This document shows positions 40,307-48,107 of a stretch of DNA of 64,000 nt, one piece after another. The translations under genes were made by a program, and so were the position numbers. This stretch comes from Streptomyces sp. YIM 121038. GTDB taxonomy: Bacteria > Actinomycetota > Actinomycetes > Streptomycetales > Streptomycetaceae. Under the pieces are notes generated by a model. That model did not search any database and had not been told where the DNA came from. It saw only the letters and a list, made by a program, of their open reading frames with translations. The stretch spans positions 868,001 to 932,000 of the forward strand of contig NZ_CP030771.1 of NCBI RefSeq assembly GCF_006088715.1, read 5' to 3'. Position 1 is the first letter of the stretch; each line of letters opens with the position of its first letter.

Positions 40307-41022
40307 GTCCGTCCGGCACCGGCGACCGCCGACGCGCCCTGCATCGCCACCTCGTGGCCGAGTGACGTCAGCGCGCCGAGCAGCGCGAGCGCGAGCCGCC
40401 GGGACCCGTCGGCGCCCGCGTCCGCCGCGCCGGGGCAGCCGCGTGCGAGACGGGCCCGCTCCACCAGGCGGACCGTCGGCGACAGCCACCACTGCTCGTC
40501 GATCCGGCGCCACCGCTCGTAGCCGAGGACCGCGGGCGCGTCGAGCAGGAGCACACGGGCGACGGCGGGGTCGGCGCAGAAGCCGAGGAACTCCAGGCCG
40601 GACCGCAGGAGGAGCGGGACGGGCGCGCCCTCGGTGACGCGGCCCTTCCCGCTGCCCTCGACGGCCCGCTCCGCCCCGCCGCCCTCGGTCGCGCGGTCCG
40701 CCCGGCGCCCCTCGGCGACGCGGCCCGCCCCGCTGCCTTCGGCGGCCCGCTCCGCCTCCCCGTCCTCCACGGCGCCGACCGACCCGCCGGACCTGATCCG
40801 GACGGCCAGCTCCCGATGGATGTCGTGCACGACGTCCACCAGCAGCGCCTCCTTGCCGGGCCAGTGGTGGTACAGCGCCCCGGTCGTGAGCCCGGCGCTC
40901 CGCGCGATCTCCGCGATGGTCGTGGCGGAGTACCCACGGTCGCCGAACAACTGACGTGCCGTATCGATGAGTTGGGCCCGGGTGGTCTCGGTGCGCTCTG
41001 CGTTGGATCTGCGCGGCGACAT
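40273..41022 (-). CDS. TetR-family regulator with internal 9-residue tandem repeat
   Basis: A 249-residue TetR protein. Residues 12-70 are the DNA-binding domain (TETTRAQLIDTARQLFGDRG, YSATTIAEIARSAGLTTGAL, YHHWPGKEALL). Between this and the ligand domain lie five copies of a 9-residue unit (residues 90-134). The ligand-binding half starts at about 136 (LLLRSGLEFLGFCADPAVAR) with the TetR_C-like WRRIDEQWWLSPTVRLVERA. ATG 41022 lies inside a 21-bp dyad shared with the divergent thioesterase gene, 24 bp away, so it probably represses that gene and itself. The ligand is unknown, perhaps a pathway product. Confidence 0.9.
   Translation of the reverse strand: MSPRRSNAERTETTRAQLIDTARQLFGDRGYSATTIAEIARSAGLTTGALYHHWPGKEALLVDVVHDIHRELAVRIRSGGSVGAVEDGEAERAAEGSGAGRVAEGRRADRATEGGGAERAVEGSGKGRVTEGAPVPLLLRSGLEFLGFCADPAVARVLLLDAPAVLGYERWRRIDEQWWLSPTVRLVERARLARGCPGAADAGADGSRRLALALLGALTSLGHEVAMQGASAVAGAGRTYEVLLKSLFC
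40621..40755 (-). repeat. Five-copy 27-bp tandem repeat in the TetR gene
   Basis: Units read AERAAEGSG, AGRVAEGRR, ADRATEGGG, AERAVEGSG, KGRVTEGAP. The period of 27 bp is clear at DNA level (CCCTCGG...GCGGCCC on the plus strand). It inserts a charged flexible linker between DNA-binding and ligand domains; this is absent from ordinary TetR proteins. Confidence 0.88.
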
Positions 41023-41039
41023 ACCTAACGATGCTATGT
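41019..41039. promoter_or_regulatory. TetR operator between TetR and thioesterase genes
   Basis: A 21-bp dyad with arms ACATA (41019-41023) and TATGT (41035-41039) around an 11-bp centre. It covers the TetR start codon, and TATGTT (41035-41040) is placed as a -10 for the thioesterase gene whose ATG (41047) follows at once, implying a leaderless mRNA. Confidence 0.5.
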
Positions 41040-41046
41040 TCCTTCG

Positions 41047-41460
41047 ATGATGGATGTCGACGCGGCCCAAGCTGTCCTCGATCACAGCCCCTTCGGCCCC
41101 TGGTGGGGATTCAGGGTGGAAGCCGTCGCCAAGGGGCACGCCAAGGTCTCGCTGCCCCAGCGCCCCGAACTCTTCCGCCCCGGCGGCGTCCTGCAGGGCG
41201 GATGCGCCATGACGCTCGCCGACGTGACCTGCTGGATCGCGATCATGTCGCTGTTCGGCGAGGACGACCCGTCCGTCACCCAGCAGATGACGACGAGCTT
41301 CCTCGGCCCGGCCCGCACCGATCTGATCTGCGAGTCCACCATCGTCAGGCCCGGCCGTCTGATCGTCTACAGCACGGCCGAGACGACCGACACGGCGGGC
41401 AAGCTCGTCTCCCACCACACCCTCACCTACATCCGGCCGCCGCGGCGCGACAGCGCCTGA
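41047..41460 (+). CDS. PaaI-type hotdog-fold thioesterase
   Basis: A 137-residue hotdog thioesterase: ELFRPGGVLQGGCAMTLADV is the central helix with the G-G-x-x-x-x-x-x-x-D pattern (H-x-G-G replaced by LQGG), followed by TTSFLGPARTDLICESTIVR and TAGKLVSHHTLTYIRPP. Members hydrolyse aryl- or short acyl-CoA thioesters, often as proofreaders of CoA pathways. It is the first gene of the plus-strand cluster, controlled by the divergent TetR protein, and probably translated from a leaderless mRNA. 180 bp separate it from the next gene, so that one may have its own promoter. Confidence 0.88.
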   Translation: MMDVDAAQAVLDHSPFGPWWGFRVEAVAKGHAKVSLPQRPELFRPGGVLQGGCAMTLADVTCWIAIMSLFGEDDPSVTQQMTTSFLGPARTDLICESTIVRPGRLIVYSTAETTDTAGKLVSHHTLTYIRPPRRDSA

Positions 41461-41640
41461 GGCCGGGCACTCCCCCGGCCCGCCGGGCACTCGGCCGGAT
41501 CCCGGAAAGCGCCCGGAGTACCACCAAAGAGCCATCGGAATACCCCCATCGTGCCCCAGTGATATGGCCCCAACGTGGCCTGTCGACCTCGCGAGTCGGC
41601 CGGATAGTCTCCATTTCTCGGCTACCCGGAGGAGATTCGT

Positions 41641-42378
41641 ATGGGAGACGTCTTTTCGGAGACTGTAAACCTGGAGAGTGTCGGTGAACTCCCCGAGGAA
41701 TACCACGAGGTACTGACACATCAGATGCTCGCCAATGGCGAGGGCGAGCTGAGTGCAGGCGACACCTACGTCGATTCGTTCTACCCGCTCGCACCCAATG
41801 CCGACGAGCGCTATGTGTGCCTCAAGTTCGGCATGGAAGAGGTGGACCATTTCCGCCGCTTCGCCAAGCTGCTCACGCCGCTCGGCATCGACACCTCGCA
41901 CATGGTGAACCAGGCCGTGGCGGACCGGCGCTATTTCCCGGCCGAGAGCATGACCACCCAGGTCACCGTCTGGGAGGAGCGCGCCGCGTTCAGCTTCCTC
42001 TGCGAGCTCGAAGGGCACTTCCAGATCAAGGAAATGACCACGAGCACCTACGGGCCGCTGCGCGTCGAGGCCGACGCGATCCTCAAGGAGGAGGCCCGGC
42101 ACTTCGGCTACGGCAAGCGCCTGATGCAGGAGGCGTACGACACGGGCGGGCAGTCCCGTGACCGGGCGCAGAAGGCGCTGGACAAGTTCTACCCGATGGC
42201 GCTCGACATGTTCGGGCGGCCCGACTCCCGGCGCGGCCGCCTCGCCGTCAAGTGGGGTCTGCGCAAGCACGACAACGGCGAGCTGCGCGAGCTCTACAAG
42301 GCCGCGATCGCCCAGCACATCGAGAAGATCGGCTTCTCCGTGCCCAAGATCGACCCCTCCCAGCTGCAGTACGCCTGA
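41641..42378 (+). CDS. PaaA-like ferritin-fold diiron protein
   Basis: A 245-residue helical protein similar to the phenylacetyl-CoA epoxidase family (Paa subunits). The diiron signature is present twice: E67-V-D-H70 in GMEEVDHFRRF and E151-A-R-H154 in LKEEARHFGYG, with further Glu in the intervening helix (FLCELEGHFQIKEM). This supports O2 activation for epoxidation, hydroxylation or N-oxidation. The other PaaA-E subunits are not present, so it acts alone or with its neighbour. GGAGGAG precedes ATG 41641. Next gene 75 bp downstream, same strand, also a diiron-type oxidase. Confidence 0.85.
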   Translation: MGDVFSETVNLESVGELPEEYHEVLTHQMLANGEGELSAGDTYVDSFYPLAPNADERYVCLKFGMEEVDHFRRFAKLLTPLGIDTSHMVNQAVADRRYFPAESMTTQVTVWEERAAFSFLCELEGHFQIKEMTTSTYGPLRVEADAILKEEARHFGYGKRLMQEAYDTGGQSRDRAQKALDKFYPMALDMFGRPDSRRGRLAVKWGLRKHDNGELRELYKAAIAQHIEKIGFSVPKIDPSQLQYA

Positions 42379-42453
42379 GCGGCGTCGGCCCGCCCTCCCC
42401 GGCGCATCCGCGCTTCCCCCCGGGCCCCACCCACCTCACCGGAGTAGGAATCG

Positions 42454-43248
42454 ATGACGACGACCGACACGCTGATCGACCGGATCAAGACGCACCGCGT
42501 CTTCGACCACCCCCTCTACGACCACTGGGCCGCACGGCCCCCGACGGCCGAGGTCTCGGGCGCCCTCTTCCACCAGGTGCAGTCGTTCTGCGCCTCCACC
42601 CGCCCCGGCGGCGACTTCCCCACCGCCCTGCGGGGCATCGGCTGGGACGAGCAGGCCGTCCTCATCGAGGAGATCGTCGACAGCGAGTCGGGCCACGGCC
42701 CCGAACTCGCGACGATGGCGGGCCACATCGTCAACCGCACCGGTTCGCCCGTCTTCGACGACGTGTACGACACCGAGCGGGTCGAGGCGTGGCTCAAGAC
42801 GTCGTCGGACCGGCTGCTCGCCGGGCTGCCCGGCTACGACCGCGAGACCGGTCTGACGGCTCAGGCCACGGCCGCCATCGAGGTGTTCAAGCGCCGCTTC
42901 TCCTCCGACACGGACACCACCGTCCGCAACCTGGGCACGGCCCTCGCCCTTGAGATCATCTCCAACCAGTCCCTGATCCCCGGCGAGAAGCGCGCCCTCA
43001 TCGACTCCGGTCATTACAAGACCGACCTCGAAGAGCCGGAAATGCACTACATGGCGGAGCACTGGGGCGACGCGGGTGCCGAGCAGCAGCACGAGGCGAA
43101 TGTGATCCAGGCCGTCTCGTCCGTCATGGACGCCTCGAACAGCGACCAGATCGCCCAGGGCGTGGAGGACTTCCTGGAATCGCTCTGCGCGTTGTGGGAC
43201 GTCCTGGACGCGGCACTGCTCTCGTCCGGACTTCAGCCGACCGAATAG
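42454..43248 (+). CDS. Heme-oxygenase-like diiron oxidase (HDO/iron-containing redox enzyme family)
   Basis: A 264-residue helical protein of the HDO superfamily, which includes UndA, BesC and SznF. Likely ligands are E78-S-G-H81 (EEIVDSESGHGPEL), E167 (GTALALEIISNQSLIP) and the late helix EMHYMAEHWGDAGAEQQHEA with H203, E210 and H213. Characterised members oxidatively decarboxylate fatty acids, cleave amino acids or N-hydroxylate. It is unusual for an HDO gene to sit directly behind a PaaA-like diiron gene. The start is ATG 42454 with GGAGTAGG upstream. Substrate unknown; a link to the neighbouring amino-acid dehydrogenase is inferred. Confidence 0.85.
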   Translation: MTTTDTLIDRIKTHRVFDHPLYDHWAARPPTAEVSGALFHQVQSFCASTRPGGDFPTALRGIGWDEQAVLIEEIVDSESGHGPELATMAGHIVNRTGSPVFDDVYDTERVEAWLKTSSDRLLAGLPGYDRETGLTAQATAAIEVFKRRFSSDTDTTVRNLGTALALEIISNQSLIPGEKRALIDSGHYKTDLEEPEMHYMAEHWGDAGAEQQHEANVIQAVSSVMDASNSDQIAQGVEDFLESLCALWDVLDAALLSSGLQPTE

Positions 43249-43332
43249 TTCACTGCCGGACGGGCCGGCGGTTCACGCCTGACGGCGGGGCCGCCGGTCC
43301 GGCCGTCACCGGACGGAATTCTGGGGTGGGTC

Positions 43333-44409
43333 ATGAGTGTTTTCGACGAAATCGACGGCCACGAGCAAGTGCTTTTCAGCACCGGCCCCGGCGGGCTCCG
43401 GTGCGTCATCGCCATTCATTCGACGCTGTTGGGCCCCGCGCTCGGCGGCGTCCGTTTTCTTCCCTACCGCGACGACGACCAGGCGATCAGCGACGCGCTG
43501 CGCCTCTCCCGGGCCATGACGTACAAAGCGGCGTGCGCGGGACTCGACATCGGGGGTGGCAAGGCGGTCATCTTCGGCGGCTCCGGCGTGGAGAAGTCCG
43601 AGCCGCTGCTCCGCGCCTTCGGGCAGGCCGTCGAGAGTCTTTCCGGCCGATTCATCGCCGCCTGCGACATGGGCATCACCACCGCCGACCTCCGGGTCAT
43701 GCGCAAGGAGTCCCAGTGGATCCGCGGCCTCGACGCCGAGGAGGGCGGCTCCGGTGAATCGGGGGCGATGACCGCGTACGGCGTGAGCCTCGGCATCCGC
43801 GCGTGTCTGCGGCACCTCGACGGCGACGGGAGCCTGGAGGGCCGGCACGTCGCCATCGACGGCGTCGGCAAGGTGGGCGCCCGGCTCGCGACGCTCCTCG
43901 CGGAAGGGGGCGCGCGGCTCACGGTGGCCGACATCGACCAGGAGAAGGCCGAGCAGGTGGCCCGGGCGTGCGGGGCGGAGGTCGTCAGCCGGGAGAAGCT
44001 CTACCTGCTCGACGTGGACGTCCTCAGCCCGAACGCCATCGGCAACGTCATCGACGCCGACCTCGTGGACCGGCTCCGCTGCCGGGTCGTCGCGGGCGGG
44101 GCCAACAACCAGCTCACCGCGCCGACGGTCGCGGACCGGCTCGCGGCACGCGGCATCCTCTACGCGCCGGACTTCGTCATCAACGCGCTCGGCCTGATCC
44201 AGGTGGTCGACGAACTGCACCCCGCGGGCCACGACATGGACCGGGTCAGGCAGCGCGCCGAGCTCATCCCGGAACGCCTCGGCGAGATCTTCAACCGGTC
44301 CCGGCACCTGCGGATCAGCACCGCCGCCGCGGCGATCAGCATGGCCAGGGACCGCCTCGCGGCGGTGCGGACGGTGCGGTCGTTCTGGCTGCCGCCGCGC
44401 TGCGCCTGA
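43333..44409 (+). CDS. Glu/Leu/Phe/Val-type amino acid dehydrogenase
   Basis: A 358-residue NAD-dependent amino acid dehydrogenase. The catalytic Lys motifs are at TYKAA (K65) and GLDIGGGKAVI (K77), the Asp in ACDMGITTADL, and the NAD fold in VAIDGVGKVGARLATLLAEG. Overall it fits leucine/valine/phenylalanine dehydrogenases, which interconvert an amino acid with its 2-oxo acid. Within the cluster it would supply or remove an amino group; which amino acid cannot be read from the sequence. It is 84 bp downstream of the HDO gene and 76 bp upstream of the nitroreductase gene. Confidence 0.9.
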   Translation: MSVFDEIDGHEQVLFSTGPGGLRCVIAIHSTLLGPALGGVRFLPYRDDDQAISDALRLSRAMTYKAACAGLDIGGGKAVIFGGSGVEKSEPLLRAFGQAVESLSGRFIAACDMGITTADLRVMRKESQWIRGLDAEEGGSGESGAMTAYGVSLGIRACLRHLDGDGSLEGRHVAIDGVGKVGARLATLLAEGGARLTVADIDQEKAEQVARACGAEVVSREKLYLLDVDVLSPNAIGNVIDADLVDRLRCRVVAGGANNQLTAPTVADRLAARGILYAPDFVINALGLIQVVDELHPAGHDMDRVRQRAELIPERLGEIFNRSRHLRISTAAAAISMARDRLAAVRTVRSFWLPPRCA

Positions 44410-44485
44410 GCCACCGCCCGCCGGTACGGACCGAGGCCCTGCCCCCGACGAAAGGACGCCCGACCACCATGAGGAGCGACCGCTG

Positions 44486-45091
44486 ATGGAGTTGGAAGCC
44501 GCGATACGCACGCGCCGCAGCCAGCACCGGCTGATCGACCCCGCCCCGAGCGACGAGGAGTTCGTCGATCTGCTCGGCTGGGCCGCGACCGCGCCGGATC
44601 ACGGCCACCTCCGCCCCTGGCGGTGGATCCTCGTGCGCGGCGAGAGCCGGGCGGCGCTCGGCGCGGCCTTCGCGTCCGGCGCCACCGACGCGGAGGCCGT
44701 CCAGCGCGAGGCGCGCAAGCCGCTGCGCGCCCCGCTCCTCGCCACCCTGGTCCTCGTCCCGCAGCGCAACCACCGCGTACCGGACTGGGAGCAGCTGGCC
44801 GCGAGCAGCGCCATGGTCAACTCGCTGATGCTGCTGCTCCACGACCGCGGCTTCGGCAGCATGTGGCGCACCGGCCCCTCGGTCGACTCCACGGGACCCC
44901 GCCTGCTCCTCGACCTGGCCCCGCACGAACGCATCATCGGCTGGCTCTACGTGGGCACCCCGGACCCCACCCGCCGCTCCGCCCCCCGCGCTCCGGTCCC
45001 GGTCGGGCACCGGGTCTCCCTGTTCACCCCGCCGCGGCCCGCGCCGGCGGGGGCCCGCCTCGCGGAGGGGATCACCAGCCCCGTCCCGTAG
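44486..45091 (+). CDS. Nitroreductase-family FMN flavoprotein
   Basis: A 201-residue nitroreductase of the small YdjA-like type: [20 protein letters not shown] (the FMN-binding R-R-S), [40 protein letters not shown] and [18 protein letters not shown]. These use NAD(P)H to reduce nitro groups, quinones or enones, and in biosynthesis also oxidise or dehydrogenate. The start at 44486 overlaps a five-codon frame in a TGATG context. Last gene of the oxidative cluster on the plus strand; the DUF4291 gene follows with its own promoter-like sequence. Confidence 0.88.
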   Translation: MELEAAIRTRRSQHRLIDPAPSDEEFVDLLGWAATAPDHGHLRPWRWILVRGESRAALGAAFASGATDAEAVQREARKPLRAPLLATLVLVPQRNHRVPDWEQLAASSAMVNSLMLLLHDRGFGSMWRTGPSVDSTGPRLLLDLAPHERIIGWLYVGTPDPTRRSAPRAPVPVGHRVSLFTPPRPAPAGARLAEGITSPVP

Positions 45092-45171
45092 CCGGGGCGC
45101 CTGCCCATCCGGCCCCCGCGCGGGGGAAATTGACTCGCCGCGCCGCCGGAGCGGATGACAGGGTGCGGCAC

Positions 45172-45738
45172 ATGTCATCCCTTTACCGGATTCGTGCTGA
45201 CTACGACGCGCGCACGATCGTGCTCTATCAGGCGTACTCGCCCGCCATCGCCGACGCGGCGCTGCGGGCGGGCCGCTTCGTCGCGCCGTTCTCGTTCCAC
45301 CGGATGACGTGGATCAAGCCCTCGTTCCTGTGGTTGATGCACCGCAGCAACTGGGCCCGCAAGTCCGGTCAGGAGCGCGTCCTCGCGGTACGCGTGAGCC
45401 GTGAGGGCTGGGAGGAGGCGCTGTCCCGGGCCGTCCTGACGACCTCGGATCCGGCGGCCGTGGCACAGGCGGCCGTGCACGTCCAGTGGGACCCGGAGCG
45501 CTCGCCGCGCGGGGCGGCGCTGAACCACTACAGCATCCAGGTCGGCATCGGCCGCCATCTGATCCGTACGTTCACCGACGACTGGATCGTCAGCCTCACC
45601 GACCTCACCCCACAGGTCCGCAAGGCGGCCGCCCTCATCCAGAACGGCCACGCCGCCAAGGCCCCACGACTGTTCCCGGCGGAGCGCGTCTACCCCCTCC
45701 CCCGCGCCTTGGAAGACCGCCTCTGCCCCCGCAGGTGA
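45172..45738 (+). CDS. DUF4291 protein
   Basis: A 188-residue protein of the DUF4291 family: [80 protein letters not shown]. Function unknown; members are widespread in bacteria and fungi as small soluble proteins. ATG 45172 starts the conserved domain. A possible promoter TTGACT-N18-GATGAC (45130-45159) lies close upstream, giving a very short leader. Its relation to the upstream oxidative cluster is unclear. Confidence 0.85.
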   Translation: MSSLYRIRADYDARTIVLYQAYSPAIADAALRAGRFVAPFSFHRMTWIKPSFLWLMHRSNWARKSGQERVLAVRVSREGWEEALSRAVLTTSDPAAVAQAAVHVQWDPERSPRGAALNHYSIQVGIGRHLIRTFTDDWIVSLTDLTPQVRKAAALIQNGHAAKAPRLFPAERVYPLPRALEDRLCPRR

Positions 45739-45880
45739 GGCCCTGGCGGTGCGCTGCGCGCTCCCAGCCGGCGCAGACACTCCCCCACGGCGCACCGCGT
45801 CACTACGGGCTTTCGCGGATACTGCCACGGGTACGACTGAGCCGTGTCGGGCCGATCAGGCCCGAGGGCAGGAGGAACAG

Positions 45881-47125
45881 GTGCGCAGGATCGCGATCGT
45901 GGGAGCGGGGCAGGCCGGGCTCCAGCTCGGCCTCGGGCTCCTCGGGGCCGGGTACGACGTCACGCTCGTCGCCGAGCGGCGGCCGGACGAGGTGCGCGGC
46001 GGGCGGGTCACCTCGACCCAGCTCATGTTCGGGCCCACGCTGGCGATCGAGCGGGCGGCGGGCCTCGCGTTCTGGGACGACACCGCGCCGGTGATGCCGG
46101 GCTTCGAGCTGAGCAACTGGGATCCACAAGGCGAGCCGGACGCTCCGGTGCGGCGGTTCACCGCGGCCTTCGACGACGAGGTGCGCTCGGTGGACCAGCG
46201 GGTGAAACTCGCGGCCTGGCTGGAGCTGTTCGAGGAGCGCGGCGGACGCGTCGAGTACCGCGCGGTCGGCCCCGCCGAGGTGGCCGCGCTCGCCGCGGCG
46301 CACGAGCTGACCGTGCTCGCCACCGGCCGCGGCGACCTGTCGGCGCTCTTCGGCCGCGACGACGCCCGGTCCGTCTTCGACCGCCCGCAGCGCTCCCTCG
46401 CCTGCTTCTACGTGCACGGCGGCGCCCACGAGGACGCCGACCCGGCGGCCGCGTACGTACGCAACACAGGGGTGCCGCCGACCGGTGACGTGATCATGCT
46501 GCGGGCGCTCACGGTCGGCGGGCCCTGCGACATCCTGCTGTTCGAGGGCCGGTGGGGCGGGGCCTACGACTGCTGGAGCGACCGGCCCGAGCCCGCCGAC
46601 GGGCTGCGGCGGGCGCTCGGCCTGCTGCGGACGTACGCGCCCTGGGAGTACGAGCGCTTCCGCACGGCGGAGCTCACCGACCCGGGTGCCGCCCTGTACG
46701 GCGCGGTCACCCCGGTGGTCCGCCACCCGGTGGCGCGCCTCGACGGTGGCCTGTGCGTCCTCGGCATGGCGGACGTCATCGCCGTGCACGACCCCATCAC
46801 CGGGCAGGGGTCCAACAACGCGGCGCGGGCGGCGTCCCGTTACCTCGCGGCCATCGTGGAGCGGGGCGGGCGGCCGTTCGACGAGGACTGGATGCGGGAG
46901 ACGTTCGCCGCGTACTGGGAGACCGCCCGGCACACGCACGCCTTCACCGACATGATGCTGCGCGATCCCCAGCCCGAGCACGTGGGACGGGCCATCGGGG
47001 CCGCCTTCGACCACGCGGAGACCGCCCACCGCTTCGCCAACGGCTATGCCGATCCGCTCACTTACCGCGACTGGCTGATGGACCCGGCCGGAGCGGAGGC
47101 CTATCTGGCCCGGCTCGACACATAG
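45881..47125 (+). CDS. StyA-like styrene/indole monooxygenase, FAD-dependent
   Basis: A 414-residue class E flavoprotein monooxygenase. The FAD fingerprint is VRRIAIVGAGQAGLQLGLGL at the start, with the StyA-specific ERRPDEVRGGRVTSTQLMFG, RGDLSALFGRDDARSVFDRP and GMADVIAVHDPITGQGSNNA. These epoxidise alkenes such as styrene and indole using reduced FAD from a partner reductase (StyB), which is not encoded nearby; the adjacent quinone reductase uses a different fold. GGAGG (45871-45875) is 5 nt from GTG 45881. The last 25 bp overlap the 3' end of the convergent XRE gene. Confidence 0.9.
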   Translation: MRRIAIVGAGQAGLQLGLGLLGAGYDVTLVAERRPDEVRGGRVTSTQLMFGPTLAIERAAGLAFWDDTAPVMPGFELSNWDPQGEPDAPVRRFTAAFDDEVRSVDQRVKLAAWLELFEERGGRVEYRAVGPAEVAALAAAHELTVLATGRGDLSALFGRDDARSVFDRPQRSLACFYVHGGAHEDADPAAAYVRNTGVPPTGDVIMLRALTVGGPCDILLFEGRWGGAYDCWSDRPEPADGLRRALGLLRTYAPWEYERFRTAELTDPGAALYGAVTPVVRHPVARLDGGLCVLGMADVIAVHDPITGQGSNNAARAASRYLAAIVERGGRPFDEDWMRETFAAYWETARHTHAFTDMMLRDPQPEHVGRAIGAAFDHAETAHRFANGYADPLTYRDWLMDPAGAEAYLARLDT

Positions 47126-48009
47126 GCGCCGAGGCGGGCCAGGCCGTCCGCTGCCTCGCTGTCCTCCCCCGCGCTGAACACGTGCACCACCATGCCCGTG
47201 ACCTCGGGAGCGGCCTGGACGTGCAGCGGCTCGAAGTCCAGTGTGAGCAGCCCGGCCACCGGGTGCCGCAGCCGCTTGCGGCCCGCTTCGCACATGACGA
47301 CCTCGCCGCTGTCCCAGATGCGCGCGAAGTCGTCGCTCCGCGCGGTCAGTTCGGCGATGAGGGCGGCGAGCTCCGCGTCGTCGGGGTAGCGCCCGGCGGC
47401 GACGCGCAGCTGGCCCACGGCTTCCGCGGCCCGTGGCTCCCAGTCGGGGAAGACGTCCCGGGACGCGGGGTCGAAGAAGAGGAACCGGGCGTTGTTGGGA
47501 TCGCGGCGGCCGGGCTCGGCGAGGCCGCCGAGGAGTTCGGCGCCCAGCGCGTTCCACGCGACCACGTCCAGGCGGGGGTCCGTCGCGAAGGCCGGGAAGC
47601 GCGCCAGGGAGTCGAGCATCCCGCGCAGCAGCGGGCTGGCCCGGACGCTGGGCACGGGGCCGCGCCGGGCGTCGGCCAGGGTGACGAGGTGGGTGCGCTC
47701 GGCCGCGTCGAGCCCGAGGGCGCGGGCGAGCGCGTCGAGGACCTCGGGGGACGGCTGGGTGGCCCGGCCCTGTTCGAGGCGGACGTAGTAGTCCACACTG
47801 ATGCCCGCGAGCTGGGCCAGTTCCTCGCGGCGCAGGCCCTGCACGCGGCGGCGCCGACCGCCGGTGAGCCCGACGTGCTCCGGCGCGACGCGCCCCCGCC
47901 GGGCGCGCAGGAAGCCGCCGAGGGCCCGCCCGGGGTCGCCGATGCGCTCCGCCGGGCCGCCCCCGGTGCCGGTGCCGTTCACGCGCTCGATGTGGTTCAC
48001 GCCGTTCAT
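47101..48009 (-). CDS. MmyB-type XRE transcriptional regulator
   Basis: A 302-residue regulator. After a Gly-rich start, residues about 45-120 hold an XRE helix-turn-helix (RVQGLRREELAQLAGISVDY, YVRLEQGRATQPSPEVLDAL), and residues about 125-295 the MmyB ligand-binding PAS-like domain (RLDVVAWNALGAELLGGLAE, SRDVFPDWEPRAAEAVGQLR, LLTLDFEPLHVQAAPEVTGM). MmyB-type regulators bind fatty-acid-like ligands. It is divergent from the quinone reductase gene with 98 bp between, and an imperfect dyad lies in that gap, so it probably controls that gene. Confidence 0.9.
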   Translation of the reverse strand: MNGVNHIERVNGTGTGGGPAERIGDPGRALGGFLRARRGRVAPEHVGLTGGRRRRVQGLRREELAQLAGISVDYYVRLEQGRATQPSPEVLDALARALGLDAAERTHLVTLADARRGPVPSVRASPLLRGMLDSLARFPAFATDPRLDVVAWNALGAELLGGLAEPGRRDPNNARFLFFDPASRDVFPDWEPRAAEAVGQLRVAAGRYPDDAELAALIAELTARSDDFARIWDSGEVVMCEAGRKRLRHPVAGLLTLDFEPLHVQAAPEVTGMVVHVFSAGEDSEAADGLARLGAYVSSRAR

Positions 48010-48037
48010 GCGCTCCAGTATGCGTGGCCCTGCCAGT

Positions 48038-48060
48038 ACCAGGATCGGCGATCCACTGGT
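48038..48060. promoter_or_regulatory. Dyad operator between XRE and quinone reductase genes
   Basis: Arms ACCAGGATC (from 48038) and GATCC-A-CTGGT (to 48060) form an inverted repeat around GGC with one unpaired A. It lies between the divergent starts 48009 and 48108 and is the likely binding site of the MmyB-type regulator. Confidence 0.55.
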
Positions 48061-48107
48061 TGAACAGGGTGCTGGCTGCCCGCGGCGGTCCGTACGAACG
48101 TAGAGGC

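Noticed and set aside
40273..42318. Extension of the TetR frame to 681 codons on the minus strand
   Set aside because: The frame stays open upstream across two divergent genes; the HTH domain starts properly at ATG 41022, inside a dyad operator.
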